Assembly: GCF_000764305.2 (NCBI RefSeq)
Contig: NW_025931635.1
Coordinates: forward strand, 62,001 to 126,000
DNA: 64,000 bases
Source of the DNA: Hyalella azteca
Lineage: Eukaryota; Arthropoda; Malacostraca; Amphipoda; Hyalellidae
Direction of reading: 5' to 3'
This document shows, piece by piece, positions 10,614 to 24,243 of the stretch (the first letter of the stretch is position 1; each line of letters opens with the position of its first letter). The notes under the pieces were generated by a model, which was not told where the DNA came from, did no database searches, and saw only the letters and a program-made list of their open reading frames with translations. Made by a program: the position numbers and the translations under genes.

Positions 10614-12711
10614 CTGAAAACACAAAATAAACGTGAAAAAATCGTACTGCTATCCATATGTGAATATATTTTATACTTTTTATTGTATTTTTTTCCCATT
10701 TATGTATTTATGAAATAACTTTAGTGTATCCAATCCTTAAAAAATCAAGTCACTCAATTTATCCCGGTTAAAAACTTGTGCGTTTGGATTTTTAATCTTT
10801 TTAATTTACACGATGAGTTCATGAAAAACGTCGCAATTTTTTTCTCTAATAAGAACTTGTAATCTTTATTTTACGAAATATATGATATAGGAGTGTAATT
10901 ATTTCCAATTTCCGCAAATGTTTTATTTATATAACATATCCACGAAAAAGTCACAGTTATCGAAAATTTGTGTAAATTACGCTTTTGGCACAATTTACCC
11001 ATGAAGGATCGCACTTTTCTCCCCACACATCTATTAAATTGTACGTCTACGCTGCAAAATATCCGTGAAAAACCAAAATTAACTCAGATTCATGAAGATT
11101 TTCATATTTTTAAGTTTACACTCTCTCATCATTTGCTATAAAGCCATTGTCGATGGTGGATAAATTGATTGGTGACACTATTTCTATTGAATTGCGAGTA
11201 TAACTCCTACAATGAATCGTTGAACCAACAAGGGAACAGAATCAAATTTTCAATATTTTATTTTAACCCAGTACTGTCATGACATTTGAATTATTTTGAA
11301 GCAAGTTTACACTTCATAATACCATTGACATTTCATCAAATGTTCAGAAAGGCAATGGTAATTAAAAAAGTTTACACATTCGACGGTGGCAGCAACAAGT
11401 GGACAGTAAAAGATGCCCCAGAATAATACAGCAATGCGGTGATACGCTTTTCAGGTGCGAAATTAGCGTGCAACGAAACCCTTGAGATTTTTAGATAAAA
11501 ATTTATTCCAAGGCCAAGGCAGATATTCTCGGTCTGCCTGAGCCTCAATCCTCCAATCCTGCTTTCACGGACCGGAAATAACCAGAGAAAACCAGGGCGA
11601 CAGGCCGTGCAAATGGCGCAAAAGTTGTAAATCCAGGAAGCGAGGGGGGTGAAGCTGCCCAATGCTCTTACGGCTCCCGAGTATTGAGGCTTAGAGGGGG
11701 CATCCGTCAAGCGAGGGGATCCTCTCCACAAAAGAATATGACCATGAAAGATGGTTCATTGAACCACAAACGAAAAGGGGGTCGGTATTTTTCACAATCG
11801 ACAATTTATATCAAGAAGAATACTTGATAAAAGTCCCTGATGTTTCAGTATTCTTTTGTACATTTCTGTCCAGGATCTCAGTAAGACATGAGAAGCTGCA
11901 TTAAAGATGATGCCCCAGCACCAACTCCAGGGTCATCATAAATACCCAATGTATTCTGTAATAAACAATGCTCGTATACTAGTATATACATTTTTAAATA
12001 TCATCAACATTAAATATCATTAACGCCATTAATATTGCTCTCGGCATTACTTAGGAGCCTTGGATGGAACTCTAACCCTTAAGTTCTTATACGCAGAATG
12101 CGGCGACCAGAATAACATTTTCAGCTGGCTAGCCTGGAACGGACAGTACTGACCAGGATTCTACTTGAAAATTTTCGGCTAAAGATTTACTTGTAGATGC
12201 TTATTTTAATGAATCAACGATTGAGCTAAAATGCTTGGACGCTAAAATTTTGAGTGCATGGACTGTTGTTCATCGAGAACCATAATTGTCTAAACTCTTA
12301 TAAAAAAGACCTTTCTGCCAGCGGCTCTAGTGGCGAACTCGAGCCGCACTCGGTGTTCAAGGGGTCATATGAAGCATAATCTATTGTTTTCGTTTGGGTG
12401 TTACAAAATCAATTTATCAATTTATGAAAAGAATTTAATCAGCACTCTCGACCGTTTTTAGTAAACCAGAATTTTCAATCGATTAGGAAAATGAATATTC
12501 CATATAATTTCGAGCGCCCTTGCAGCAAAAATTTAAGTGTTGCGGTGAAATGTAAATGTCATTTGAATGATTGAAAACAATTTCTGTATTCCTGTAGTAC
12601 TTATTCCTGCAGATATGATTCAAGGCGTTGCATTGAGCCCTCCAATAGCTCATTATTTCCGAGTTCTCAATCATTTTCCAGCGACTGCTTTCAAATTCTG
12701 TTTCGCTTCGG
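10614..12711. other. No supported gene; GC-rich patch near 11.4-11.75 kb
   Basis: A 119-codon minus frame (11372-11731) crosses a GC-rich patch and contains a donor-like GTAAGA at about 11676. There is no good acceptor and no recognisable protein. The remainder is AT-rich with nothing seen. Confidence 0.4.
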
Positions 12712-12888
12712 TCACTTAATCATGTATGTGTGTTCAGTTTCACTTTGAGCCTCGTAATCAAATATGTGTGCTTAGTTTCATTTCGAGCTCTTAATCATGT
12801 ATGTGTGCTCAGTTTCACTTCGTTCACTTGATATTGTACGTCTGTTCAGTTTCACCTCAGTCACTTGATAATGTATGTCTGCTCAGGT
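12712..12888. repeat. Minisatellite, about 37-bp unit, 5 copies
   Basis: The degenerate unit is close to ACTTAATCATGTATGTGTG followed by TTCAGTTTCACTTCG. Five copies drift in sequence, the last truncated at GTCTGCTCAGG. It is non-coding. Confidence 0.85.
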
Positions 12889-15237
12889 TATATTCCAAAA
12901 ATTCAGATTGGGAAAGAGTTAGTAGAATGTGGGCTCAATCTGTCAATGATGAATAAATGCAACATTTTATTTTTCAGTTTGATTTTGTATTCAAATTAAA
13001 AAATGTCTGAAACAAATGTTACTAAAAAATTCCCACACATTTTATTAAAAAAGCCCCCTACTTAAGTTGTGAATGCAAATCCAGTATAATTATCGGAATG
13101 ATATTTCATGGTAAGATAGACTCATTAAGCAATATTTCTTGTAATTGTAATTCCATTGCGCTGTCGAACACTCAACTGGAAGAGTTACGATATAATATAT
13201 GTTCATACGTCAATTAAACAGCTTGCAACAACGGTTGTCAACGAAAACTTCTATTTGATGTGGCGCTGTCTGTCGCGGGAATCCCAAAACGTGCGCGCAG
13301 CGGCAGTGAAAGTTCACCGGGAATACCGCGGTAACATGCGCGGGCCGTGCGCTGCGGCTGTGAAAACATCACGGTTATTAGAGCTGCACGATCGACGAGC
13401 TATGTACATTTTCTTGCAAGGGCGAGTGAACAGCTGGCGACCAGTTATAATGACGCTGCGTCTGGTCGTTCATAACGCGTGTATTTTAATAAAAGTGTCA
13501 TCGTTGCTAAAATAATTAGATGACAAATCTCACAATGGGCTTCGGGAGATTATTTCGCAAAATCAGATGCTTACAACGTTACCCAATTATTATTATTATT
13601 AGTGATTTTTAAGCGACGAATATACGAACGTGTCGACTGCTATTTAAGTACGGCAAATGGGGAAAATAGATTCCAAATACCAAGTAGCACGCACTACAAT
13701 GGCGGCACACAATCAAGAAAGCGCCCGATGAACTTAAAATTGTTTGTAATATATTTATTGATCAACATTTTAATTTCTGCAGCTACTAAACTCATATGTG
13801 ATGATTACATGTTCTTTTTTCCAAACCGTTTAACAATTGAATGCGAGTTGAAAAATTCCTGAAATTTGGTCGCCTTTTTCCATAATTTCTAGCTAAAGGA
13901 GATAAAAGAGTGAGCGCCTTAACTTGTCAGATTTGAACCAATTCCAAAACTGTATATTTCCACGAGTGATAAAGTTCACCTTTTTCATAGGTTATTGGTG
14001 TTTTGGACGCTCTCCTCAGAAGCCGAGAATTAATTGACAAAACTCGGATTTTTTAATTCACATTTTTACAAAGCGACCTTTATTGCTGGCTTCGGCAGGC
14101 GGAAAAACTCGATGAATGTCGCGGCTGTGAGAACTTTGATAGGCCGGGTCCAGACGGCAAAGAAACATGTAAACCTGCTGCGAGCGGAGGGTGTCTTTTG
14201 CATCTGCAGGGACTTTGCAGATGGTAAAACTACATGCCTGCTCACGGTGAATGTAACACAAAATAATGACATTCTTATATAATCTTATTGTATAGAAGAA
14301 ATCTTTTGAATTCAGACATTGGAGAAGAATTTGCTAAAAGAAGATTTTGCCGAATTTTTTTTTAAATGAGGTTTTGAACTCAACAAGAACTTATATAATA
14401 TTCATAGCTCCATGTGTAATACTACGTATAATCCAAAAATTTGAAGCCTGTTCTCCACTGCTACGCTATTGCTGATCGTTCAATGATCGCCGAGTCTACG
14501 GTACAGTCTTCCTAATTGCTGGAACACTTCCGGGTCATAACTCGACGTCAAAGCCTGTCCCCAACAACCCCTCGAGTTGCTGCAGAGCTACTTGTTCCGA
14601 GTTGCTGACTGCAGCGCCACCTGTTATGAGTTACTGCAGGGATAGGCGAGCAATCTATAGCGTCGTCAGACAGGGGCTAAAGCAGCATCGTCTTCGTCGG
14701 GCGTCGCTTAGAGTTTGAGTTTCTGGACTGAAGCACCAGAGCGAGAAAATGATGACGGTCCTCCTGCCAATTGCGAGGGTCGTTCAGCCCCACGGCCTAG
14801 AGGCGGCAAGTGAGGCAGAGTCCCGAGGACCGACAGGCCAAGAGATTATAAGAGAGAAAAACGCGGCCGCCGTAAACGTCCGGGAGGGGATGTATAGGAA
14901 ATATCGGCGCGGCAAAGGATGAGCAGCAAGTGAACAAAAGAAGGGGATTATTTTTCTCCAAGTGATATAGATAAATATTCAAGTACACCTACTGAGTCAG
15001 TCGTGACCGTGAGATTATCACGCATAGAAATTGAATTTTGAACCCCACGCAATGATGCCGCAAATGATATCACATTAGGAATTAGAAAATAAGAGTCTAA
15101 GAAAAATTGCAATCTTTTTACATGTATTTCCCAGACTCGCACCCAACCGGTGTCAAGGTGTTTGAAACTTGGCAAGCGTTTCACCACTCGTCTAAATTTA
15201 CGAGATTGTTATTATGCCATCAAAGATTCAATTTCAG
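12889..15237. other. No supported gene; several GC-rich patches
   Basis: GC-rich patches at about 13260-13470, 14090-14240 and 14500-14900 leave open frames on both strands, none recognisable. At 13729 a 44-codon plus frame begins with a signal-peptide-like run (MNLKLFVIYLLINILISA). It could encode a tiny secreted peptide, but nothing else supports it. GAGTTGCTG-type words repeat loosely near 14570-14630. Confidence 0.35.
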
Positions 15238-15355
15238 CTTCCTGGAGTTTCATCTCGTTGAGTATGAGTCTGACGTCGATGAGTTGAGAGCTCGAGCCCC
15301 TCAGCCAGGCGTTTCATCGCTACCCTCGCGGCATTTCCGCGTTCCCGGTCGATAG
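15238..15355 (+). CDS. Possible 3'-terminal exon, unidentified
   Basis: An acceptor-like sequence (AGATTCAATTTCAG) precedes 38 codons ending at TAG. The translation starts FLEFHLVEYESDVDELRARA and ends in SRHFRVPGR. The minus strand is also open across this GC-rich stretch, so the strand and the coding status are both uncertain. Confidence 0.25.
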
Positions 15356-16533
15356 TCTCGGGGGGGCCGTGCTGGTGATGTGGGTTTGGAGGGGCGATGG
15401 AACCCGAGCCAAATGAGTTCAAGTTATTGCCTTGTTGCTACCCTTATATCTGCGGCATCTCCGTGATAAAACCTTGCGACTTCAAAATTACGTGTCGGTT
15501 TTGCACGAAGACAATTTTTCCCGCGGACCAGTAAGAAGCTATCACAAAAAAATGATGCAAATGGCATTGAATTAGAGTTGAAACTGACTAAATGGTATGC
15601 CTTCTACTCAGCATACGAATATGAGTTCAAAATATTGCACTTCTGAACTTGAACTACAAAGAGTTAGCTTTACAGCGTAGTCAATTACAAATTATAATTT
15701 TGATATTTCATGCTGTGAAAATATATAAATAATCGTCGAAGTTTACCGGCTTCTTTCCTTCAAGTCTTGCATAGCCGAGAGCCTCGGGATAAGGGCCGAG
15801 TTATTCCCTTTATCTTGATGCACAACCACTAGCTTTCTCGGTTACAGGATCCTGAAACTTGTTATATATTGTAAATCATTAGTAGTTAAAGTTTTCGTTG
15901 TCTGAAGGTTCTTCTTAGGCTCTTTGAGCAATATGATATTCTATCTCGATCTTCCTCTTAGCAAACTCTATCCCATTATTATTCAGTGTTGTGGCAGGTT
16001 CAGTTAGTGGCAGGTTCAGTGTTCATTAAAACATGGTTACAGTAAAATATACGAGAAGTCACATTGCATTAAGAGTTTTCTTCAAACATGAGAATTGTAG
16101 CACTTGTTCACGTTCATGGCTTGACAAACGGGCAGCGATTAGCTTTCAGGCTACTGGGACCATCTTCGCGAGACACGAGAGGCTACTTGCAAGACCACGT
16201 TCCTACTGCTACATTTTCCTGTCCGCAATCTCTGACCACAGTTTCAATACTCACTAAAAAAATTTTACAATTCCAACACTGATATATTCTATAATGACAG
16301 CACCTTCATTTAATAAAAGCCTAATTGCTAAAAATGAAATAACGTTTAATCCAAGACCTCTACATCAAAATAATCCAGCGTTACTCAGTACATTGTTCTG
16401 ATCCTTCGGATCTCTCACTAACTCGCAGACAACTCCTGCAGCTTCTTTAAGAGCCCATGTGCCTCAGCCCTGGACATCTTGACATTCCTTGTATACTCGA
16501 GTGAACCTTACCACATGGCCTTGCAATTCCCAG
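15356..16533. other. No gene seen
   Basis: GC-rich sequence to about 15420 is followed by AT-rich DNA. Short plus frames at 16033-16282 have no splice context or recognisable content. Confidence 0.45.
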
Positions 16534-16678
16534 AGCAGGAGACCGTCAGGAGCTTTCAACCTTTAAACTTTTCGTCGAGGACTATGGACATGAAGCGATA
16601 TATGCACTGCAATTCATGACGCTTGTAACCAGCGATATTGGCATTTTCCTAGCGGTTTCCGCATGCGCTGGCTTCAAG
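16534..16678 (+). CDS. Possible internal exon with hydrophobic segment
   Basis: TTGCAATTCCCAG serves as a plausible acceptor, and the frame stays open for 48 codons to AAG|GTATGG, a moderate donor. The translation includes LFVEDYGHEAIYALQFM and a hydrophobic run VTSDIGIFLAVSACAGF that could be part of a membrane helix. An open stretch of this length can occur by chance, and I do not recognise the protein. Confidence 0.25.
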
Positions 16679-19600
16679 GTATGGAGATCCTTTTGATCTG
16701 ACCACTCCACAAAAAAATTGTATCGCGACACTGAATCGAAAATTGATATCACAAATTAAAACAGTGACGAGGTTCTGATGACCCATTATCCGCCGTGTCA
16801 TTTGAAACTGGAAAACACAGCTTCAGGATCATAGGAAGATAAAAAAAGTAACGCTCGATTCAACAAAGTAAAAATGATGATCATATAGAAATAGTTCATC
16901 AAATGCAGAAATATCGCTGCTCATGATTGATGCATGGCTTGAACGTTGGCGGCAATATATTCTGTCACTCCTAGCTGCAGCAAATTAATGTTGAAAAATT
17001 AAATTATATCAACTTAGGGTAATTATAGCTGTTCGGGAATTCAGCCTTTGTAATCGTGAGATGATCAAATGATAGAGTTGATACGAGTTCGTCAGTTTTG
17101 AGGATCAATTAGTTTCACAGGGTTATTGTATTGTTGGTATCTCCGTACAAGATTGTACGGAGTGCTTCTTCATTTACAAAATTGAATTAAATGTAAATGT
17201 TTATTTATGGCATTAATTGTGATTAGTTTTCTATCAACAAACAACTTCCAATCGAACTGTTAAATTCACCCTTAAGATGCGCTCATAAGATGAGTGGCCA
17301 TATGAAGCTTCCACGCAGTACGAAGCTTTAGGTCTCAATCACGATTACCAATGGACATTATGAGACATTAATTATTATGTAAGAAAATTCATCTTGTTAG
17401 CAGAGGCAAACACGAGCACAGTTTGTTCAAATTAGGGCTTTAAGAATGCGCAAATCTAATGTCCGATAAAAATATCGGTAGATCTTGTCTACGTGTTATG
17501 GCGGGATCAGTATGATTCTGGATGAATTCATTAAAAGATGGGAATTTTAATACATTTTCCGTAGTAAATTTGTGGAACGATTTAATGAATTTGATGAAGG
17601 TAAGAATTAAAATTAAGTGATGACTTGTGACCCAAATGTAATCAGAGATAATCAAGAGTGCCTGAATGTGGCGAGCAAATATTCTAGCAAAAATATTGAT
17701 TTCCGGAAGCAAAATGAAAATTTTTTAGATTGAGATTTCGAAACTTCCACATGATTGAGCATAAAATGATTGTCGAAAGAACAAAAGAATAATTATTTGA
17801 TTCTGTACGATAGGTCTTTAGAACTTGATGAAAAGAACGTGTCGCTTAAGGAGATATCATAACATCAGTTGTTAAGGAGTTATTAGCATTACATAACTTA
17901 TTAAGGAGATATTATAAGACAAGTTATTCCAGAGAATCTTCCACTCCATAGCAAACCATTGGTGGTCTACCATTAGCACTTTACCATTAGCACACATTGG
18001 CCACCTCCCGCAAAACCGAACAAGATTTTCCGTTAAATTGTAAGGAAGTGATCGAGCACTCCGTCTTTTTGCAGCATGGATAGAAACAAAATAGACTTTA
18101 GATTTAATGTTAATTTAGATGCCGGGATATTTTCTTGATTAAAGTTTGGTGAGAGATTCGACACGTGAAGTCTTCCCAAGCACAACTCGAGCGTCGAACT
18201 ATGGCACCAAGTCTACAGTGCATTTCAGTAACGTGGCAAATTGAGGAAGTTGACCGAGTTTTAAACAAATTGTGGCTCATAGGATGGCTTAAAACAACCA
18301 AAATATGAGATCATTCTTACGAAAAGTTTAGAAAGAGTCTAGCAGATTCTGTGCCCAAAACCTTGTTGCAGAAGTTATGCAATAAAATTTAATGTCTTAC
18401 GAGTGACGAGAATTATTCGTAAAATGAGGTTTGAGAGTGGAAAACTGCGAGTATAAATTTAAGAATCGGTAATTAAATATTTTTGAAAGAATATTTTCGT
18501 GAGTAATTTGACCGTGAGTTGCGAGTTAACAGTCTACAACAATTTCGGATATTTTTTTCCAAAAACTAGATTATAAGCCCTATTGTGTTCAACTGTAAAA
18601 CGCAAAGACCTAAAAGCTAAGAAAGGTGAAATGAATATTCAGTTGGCTAGAAAAAAAAATAATAACATAAAAAAAATTCGTATCGTGGCATAAGCAATTA
18701 ATAATCGTAAAAGCTTTCTGAGCGAAATATCTTCGTATTGAGATATTTAACGAAAGAACTTCAAGCATTCACGGATGGTCGGTGACTTCACAATTGTCAA
18801 GTAAAGTTACGTAATTCTTACGACACCTGAGAATTGTGAAGCAAGAAACGGTGTCGACTAAAATGCACGGGGACAGAGGTCTCTGGAAATTTAGTGAAGA
18901 AGAGAACTTACAGAGAAAGCACATCAGTCGACCTCGCCGGCGCAGTGCGTCTGCTTTGGACAGGCGGCGCTTTGTGTCCGAACATAAAGCTTTAGATTTT
19001 AGGCAAAATCCGATTCCAAAAAGCCAGAAAATGAGAGTTACGCTCAATAGCACGGACATGACGCAGAGCTCTGCGAGATATGCAGTCATAAACTGTGCAG
19101 CGCTTAGCAAGCAAAACCACCTCACTCGACGCAAAAAAAGGGGAATAAGTTGAGACTTGAGCAGAAAATAATTTAAGTGTTAGTTAATGCTAGCTCTTAT
19201 TCGAAGTATTACGGAGTGTTTTGTCTTTCTTTCATATTCCTAGTTCCCGAAAAATTTTTTCTGTGCCCTTCCTGATAGACCTAATTAAATTTTCTGGCCC
19301 CGTCTGAGCGTTTGAAGTCCAAAGCGAGTGAGCTTTTTATCTCTACCGGAAGACTATCAATTTCCTGCGAGTCTCTAAAAACCAAACATTTAGTCTTTTC
19401 ATGAAAATTTTACCAAGCATATCGACATATCTTTCAACCATTCTTCTTTACAATACATGATTAGAAAAACTTTTACAAATATTTTAATGCGCAAGGAAAT
19501 AACTTAATGAGCTTCGATTATTTTAATTGCCACTCAGCGACGTTAAAATTCAAATTGGAACGAACTTCTGTATTTTGGAATAATTTAAAAGCTAAGGTGT

Positions 19601-20872
19601 CAAAATTCAACTTCTTCTTTAGAGCTAAAGCAAAGTTGCCCTGAATTGCGGCCAGGAATCTTCATTTTTTCACTTGCACAAAATCAAATACGGAAATGTT
19701 TTCAAACCCATACGGAAATGTTAATCATGCTGCGTTTCAATTTTACCACGCAAACCAGATGGAAACTGACGCCGCGAAGACCGTTTGATTTTCGAAACAT
19801 TAAAATTTTTGTCCGCGACGAAAAATGCGTCGCGGTTGTCAAGGCGACGCCGGAAGGAAGCGATCCCTGGTCGAGATTTGAGCTTGCAAAATGCCGACAA
19901 CATGCAGCAAGAAAAAAGTACCAAATGCCAGTTTAAATAAGCAAGAAACATTTTGCCGAATAATATTGACCAGGCTGGAGGCTGTGATTTCACAAAATCT
20001 GCGTTTGTGTTTAACTCCGTAGACCATATTGATCCTCGTCGCAGCGTTAACAGGGTTTTTAAAATTTACATTTGAAATTACAAGACAGGACATATTGTGT
20101 TCTTTCAACGTATATGTAAATCGATGATGAATTTTTATGTTTTCTCACACTGTAGGTAAATTTTAGGCTGACAAAATTTCGACATTGAAATCATTCCGAC
20201 ACAGCACATGTGAAGCCATCACCTGCAGTTGCTACCGTGGTTCGGTTGTCAGAAAATCAAAGTGAAATTCATAAACTGTCATTTCGGGGAATTGTAATCT
20301 CAATCAAATTATAAGGTACACATTTATGAGGGCTTGTATGTTTTTTTGTTGATATTGCCACATAACTTGAAATTTTGCTTAGCTCTTTCTGGTATAGTTA
20401 TTGAATTTAAAATACCCCCGTCATATTATCATATATCAGAGTAGGTTTAGGCTTTCTGTTTATAACGCAATTGAAATGTTTTATTTGATGCACTCTAGCG
20501 GCTTCATTAATTTCGCGTTCAGCGGTACTCATTCGACAACCGTTATTAGTTGAGGACTTACCTTTACAACAATGAAGTCGCAACAGTTTACCGAAGCTCA
20601 TAAATTATAAGTATTCAACTCAGCTAAGATTGCAAATGAATTTTGAAACATCTTTAAATGAAGTCATCTTTATTTAATCTTACAGAGATTGAAGCATGTA
20701 TTAATTGTTAAATTTATACTGTGTTTAATGTACTGGTAAATAAATTCGCTGACTTCAGTTCCGTATCGAGGGAATTTATTGAAGAAAACTCCACTCATCG
20801 GAAGGCGTCCGTATAAAAGTGCAAAGTTTCTCGCAAACAATTAAAACGATTACAATTATCTTATCAACTTCT
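16679..20872. other. No supported gene
   Basis: AT-rich DNA. The longest frames are at 18769-19153 (both strands, about 105-121 codons) and 19646-19936, over modest GC patches. None shows domains, a signal peptide or matched splice sites that I can support. Confidence 0.4.
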
Positions 20873-20937
20873 TAGTAAATAAGAGTAAGTTTTAGTTAGT
20901 AAGAGTAAGTTTTAGTAAGTAAGAGTAAGTTTTGTAG
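20873..20937. repeat. Short tandem repeat, 20-bp unit, 3 copies
   Basis: AGTAAGAGTAAGTTTTAGTT-type units occur three times in tandem with minor changes. Confidence 0.8.
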
Positions 20938-23196
20938 TTTTTTGTTAGTAAGAATAGTTCAGATGTTACCCTAGTTGAACTACGATTTTGGAATTCTACG
21001 AAACTAATCACTGAGTTTCTAATTACTCTAGACGATCTTATTGCCATTATGAAGAGACCTCAAATTATTTAACAATTAACAACCATGAGTAACATAACGA
21101 TATCTTCTTGAAACTTAGCCTGCGTGCACGATTTATTCGTTGGTATGAGACCAGCTTATCAAAGCTGAAGGTTCTCGCAGGTGTGATGTTTCAAATCGTC
21201 GTTAAATTATGCGCCGGTGCATTTTTTTCTGTCACACACACGGCTGAATGAGCAGTAAGGACAGAAGGTCCCTTGGACCAGTTGTATTATTAGCCGTTTG
21301 TTGAGTGTGCGCAGAGTATTTGTGGCAGAGCTGTCAGCTATTTTAATATGAACGGCTATTTTTAATAGGGCTTCAAGAAGTGTACGCCAGCTGCGCAAGA
21401 AACAGAGCGATGACTAATGTAGTTGTGTGCCGCGCACAATGCCAAGTACGGACGGCGTTGCGACATGTCATACGAATCAAAAGAATGTGTCTGTGTTCTT
21501 ACTTTTTCTTTACTAGCAAAAACTTGTCTAGCCTCAAATAACTACATCGTCTAGCATGAGAAAAGTCAAGTGAAAAATTATCATTAACTTCTGATTTTAC
21601 AATTTCCTCTTACAGCTGCAATGAGAACTTACAGAAGAGAAATAATTAATAAATTCTTTGCCCGTGACAATCTAACAAAAAAGCAAATTTTTTGACGCGT
21701 GCATTTTTGAGTGCCAAATCGTATTGCATCTATTCTGATAACCTTATATGCTTTGCCTATTCATAATAATCAATTCTAAAAATCCTGAATACATCAATGT
21801 GAGGTTCGTGCTCACAATCGTTCCCCTAATTGACTTCACTAACACCGTTACTTAATTCTGCGGCTGCTGCGTATCAACCAAGTTTAGTTAAATTGCCAAA
21901 GGCTGAAATTTTTTTATCGGCATGTGACTCATTCTGTTATTCAAATGCTGTCCTGAGACTTTGCTGCTTCATTCAGAACGGAGCTAAAAATTGAACTTTA
22001 AGCTACTAAAAATTCATAGGTTTGTCGTATATCCATGAAAAGTTGTTTGTGCATTTGTACTCATGCAGCTTAAAAATTTTAAATAGACAAAACTGCAACA
22101 AATGAACTCAAAAACTGCTTAGTAATGGCTCAGAAATATTCTGAGATTTGACCTCAAAAACTAATCTGCATTGGCACATTAGTTTTAGAGATATTCTTAA
22201 GGAAAATATCCTTAGATTTCGGCTCAAAAAATAAATTAATATAAGCTCAAAAATTTCCCAAGAAAATTAAAATTCAAAATCTGATTTTATCTTGAAAATT
22301 TTCAACACCAGTGTGTTAGATATCAATGCGATAGTGCAGCGTACAGTGCCAGGATGAGTGCAGCTTCGAGAGAAATCCATGTGCGTCTCGATGAACTTTC
22401 CAGGGGCGACTGAGGGCGTCGCCGCGCCCCACTCCAGACCACAGCTGGAGGGTGTGGAGCAGCACCTGCAGCTCCAGCGTGGGCGTGGTCACCGGGGACA
22501 AAATTATAATTTTTTAGTTATAATAATTATAACTACATAGCTTTCTTATAGCGGTCTTAGGAGTAGCTTCAGTTTGCATCAATGACACAAAATGGAGCGA
22601 CATGGCATGTGCGGGGAAAACTAACGAATCGAAAATTCGATAAAGATAACAGGCAGGAAGCGCAAGACGGCAATAAACTGGCGATTGGTGGCATTTACGC
22701 TACTCTTTTTCATTCACAAAATTAGAGTTGCTAGTTGGTAACATAATTCCTTTCGCAGCTGAAAACGCATTGCTTGGACAGATTTTGACACCAACCACTA
22801 AAATGCAATGAGTAATGCAGTAAAAGGTCATAGACAGTACTAATTTCAATGGAACATTTTCAAACTAAGTTAAGAGACATGCGATATGTTAGAATATTTT
22901 AAAGTTCAAGGAGGTGTTGGTGTTGAAGGTGGAATTATTTTGGTGGGAGTTTTAACTCCAAATTTGGAGGAGTTATTTCCTCCGATCTCCTGGAAATTCT
23001 TTGAGCTGGCTTGAAATTTTGTTCTTGAAAAAGCGGATGCAAGATGAACTGATGAGTCCACAACCCTTTATATAAATCCTTTAGGACTTGATAATCCAGA
23101 GATGACGATGACATGGGACGTCCTACACAAAATAATGCAGAAGTATGGCAATAAAATCATAACAAGGAAGTTTAAACTATTATGGAATCCATTAAA
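20938..23196. other. No firm gene; weak exon candidates
   Basis: Good acceptors occur at 21611-21615 (CCTCTTACAG, then 25 codons starting AMRTYRREIINKFFARDNL to a stop) and at 22756-22758 (CCTTTCGCAG, then 16 codons to a stop). A GC-rich patch at 22316-22501 is open on the minus strand (LELQVLLHTLQLWSGVGRG) but lacks an upstream AG. None is strong enough to call. Confidence 0.35.
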
Positions 23197-23236
23197 CAAA
23201 TGAGAGAGAAAGAGAGAGAGAGAGAGATATATATAT
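23197..23236. repeat. (GA)n then (TA)n microsatellite
   Basis: A run of GAGAGA units passes directly into ATATATATAT just ahead of the 33-bp minisatellite. Confidence 0.9.
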
Positions 23237-23260
23237 GACCGCAGATATAGCGGTCAACTA

Positions 23261-23425
23261 AGGGTATTCGGTGCTGGAGGCGTGGTTGCGATGAGGGTAT
23301 TCGGTGCTGGAGGCGTGGTTGCGATGAAGGTATTCGGTGCTGGAGGCGTGGTTGCGATGAGGGTATTCGGTGCTGGAGGCGTGGTTGCGATGAAGGTATT
23401 CGGTGCTGGGGGCGTGGTTGCAAGG
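23261..23425. repeat. Minisatellite, 33-bp unit, 5 copies
   Basis: Units start at 23261, 23294, 23327, 23360 and 23393 and resemble GGTATTCGGTGCTGGAGGCG followed by TGGTTGCGATGA. GAGGGT and GAAGGT variants alternate, giving a 66-bp super-period. As 33 is a multiple of three, frames stay open on both strands (11-residue repeats such as MRVFGAGGVVA on plus). These I treat as artefacts of the array, not proteins. Confidence 0.95.
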
Positions 23426-23882
23426 GTGTGGTCATGGATTGCTGGCTGGAAGAGAGCAGTTGTAAAGAAGAGCTCTCATGCAGGGTAGTAGAGAAAGTAA
23501 AGTGGAGCAAGTGTAATGGAAAGAGAGCAGCTTACGTGGCGTCTGTAGGTGGTTGTGAATGAGTCAGCTGATACTTGGAAGCTGCAACGGCATGCGTCTT
23601 TACTACATGAATCATGGCCGTACATGTCCAGACGGAAGTGCTTTTTGTTTGCAGTTCGCATTAATTACGCGAAGTTTCACAAGAAGAATATTGCAATTGA
23701 TCATACTTTCTCAGACTGGCTTTCAGGCATACTGTGAAGAACTAAACTCAAATCATTATTTATCTGAGGGCGATACAAGCACTATTTATTATTATATTTC
23801 CTCGAAATTCACTTTGCCTGCCTTCCTGGGTGTTCTGGAACTTCTGGCCTAAAATTTTAGTTGAAGAACACCGATTTATTTT
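23426..23882. other. No gene seen; flank of the minus-strand 3' end
   Basis: Overlapping plus frames at 23549-23852 look like chance. The minus-strand poly-A signal AATAAA (complement of 23875-23880) belongs to the gene ending at 23883. Confidence 0.45.
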
Positions 23883-24006
23883 CTAAGCACATTTAATCAA
23901 TAACGCAAACACAGAACAAATTTCATCTCCACGTTCGGTTTTTAATATCGTCATTGTGTTTGGTGCGGGAAGTCGTTCCGACAAGGACATGAGACTGCCA
24001 GCAGTC
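23883..24006 (-). CDS. 3'-terminal exon C of an unidentified membrane protein
   Basis: On the minus strand, GGTGATCCACAG is the acceptor and the exon starts with a single G that completes a codon begun in exon B. It then encodes 40 residues (TAGSLMSLSERLPAPNTMTI, then LKTERGDEICSVFALLIKCA) and a TAG stop. AATAAA lies only a few bases past the stop, so either the 3' UTR is very short or a later signal is used. The phase match with exon B at 24621-24891 is the main support, and it holds only if exon B carries a one-base deletion. The frame is also open upstream of the acceptor, so this could be one chance open frame. Confidence 0.4.
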
Positions 24007-24243
24007 CTGTGGATCACCACAACGTTTTTATAATAAGAAAAATGTTCTAAATGAAGAGTTTTCTGAACTTGGAGTAACATGAAAAGCATCAACCGGTGAA
24101 ACCCACTATTCATTTGAACGCACGCAGTTGCAACGTATGAAACAGCTTCCACTTACTATTGTGCGGAGAATTCGACGAGGCGGCCTAAAGTTTGCTAAAT
24201 ATTGCGATTTTGATGTTTATACGTTCCACTTATATATGATATA

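Noticed and set aside
23172..23510. 112-codon minus and 68-codon plus frames with 11-residue repeats
   Set aside because: Both strands are open because the 33-bp unit lacks stops. There are no splice signals or start context.
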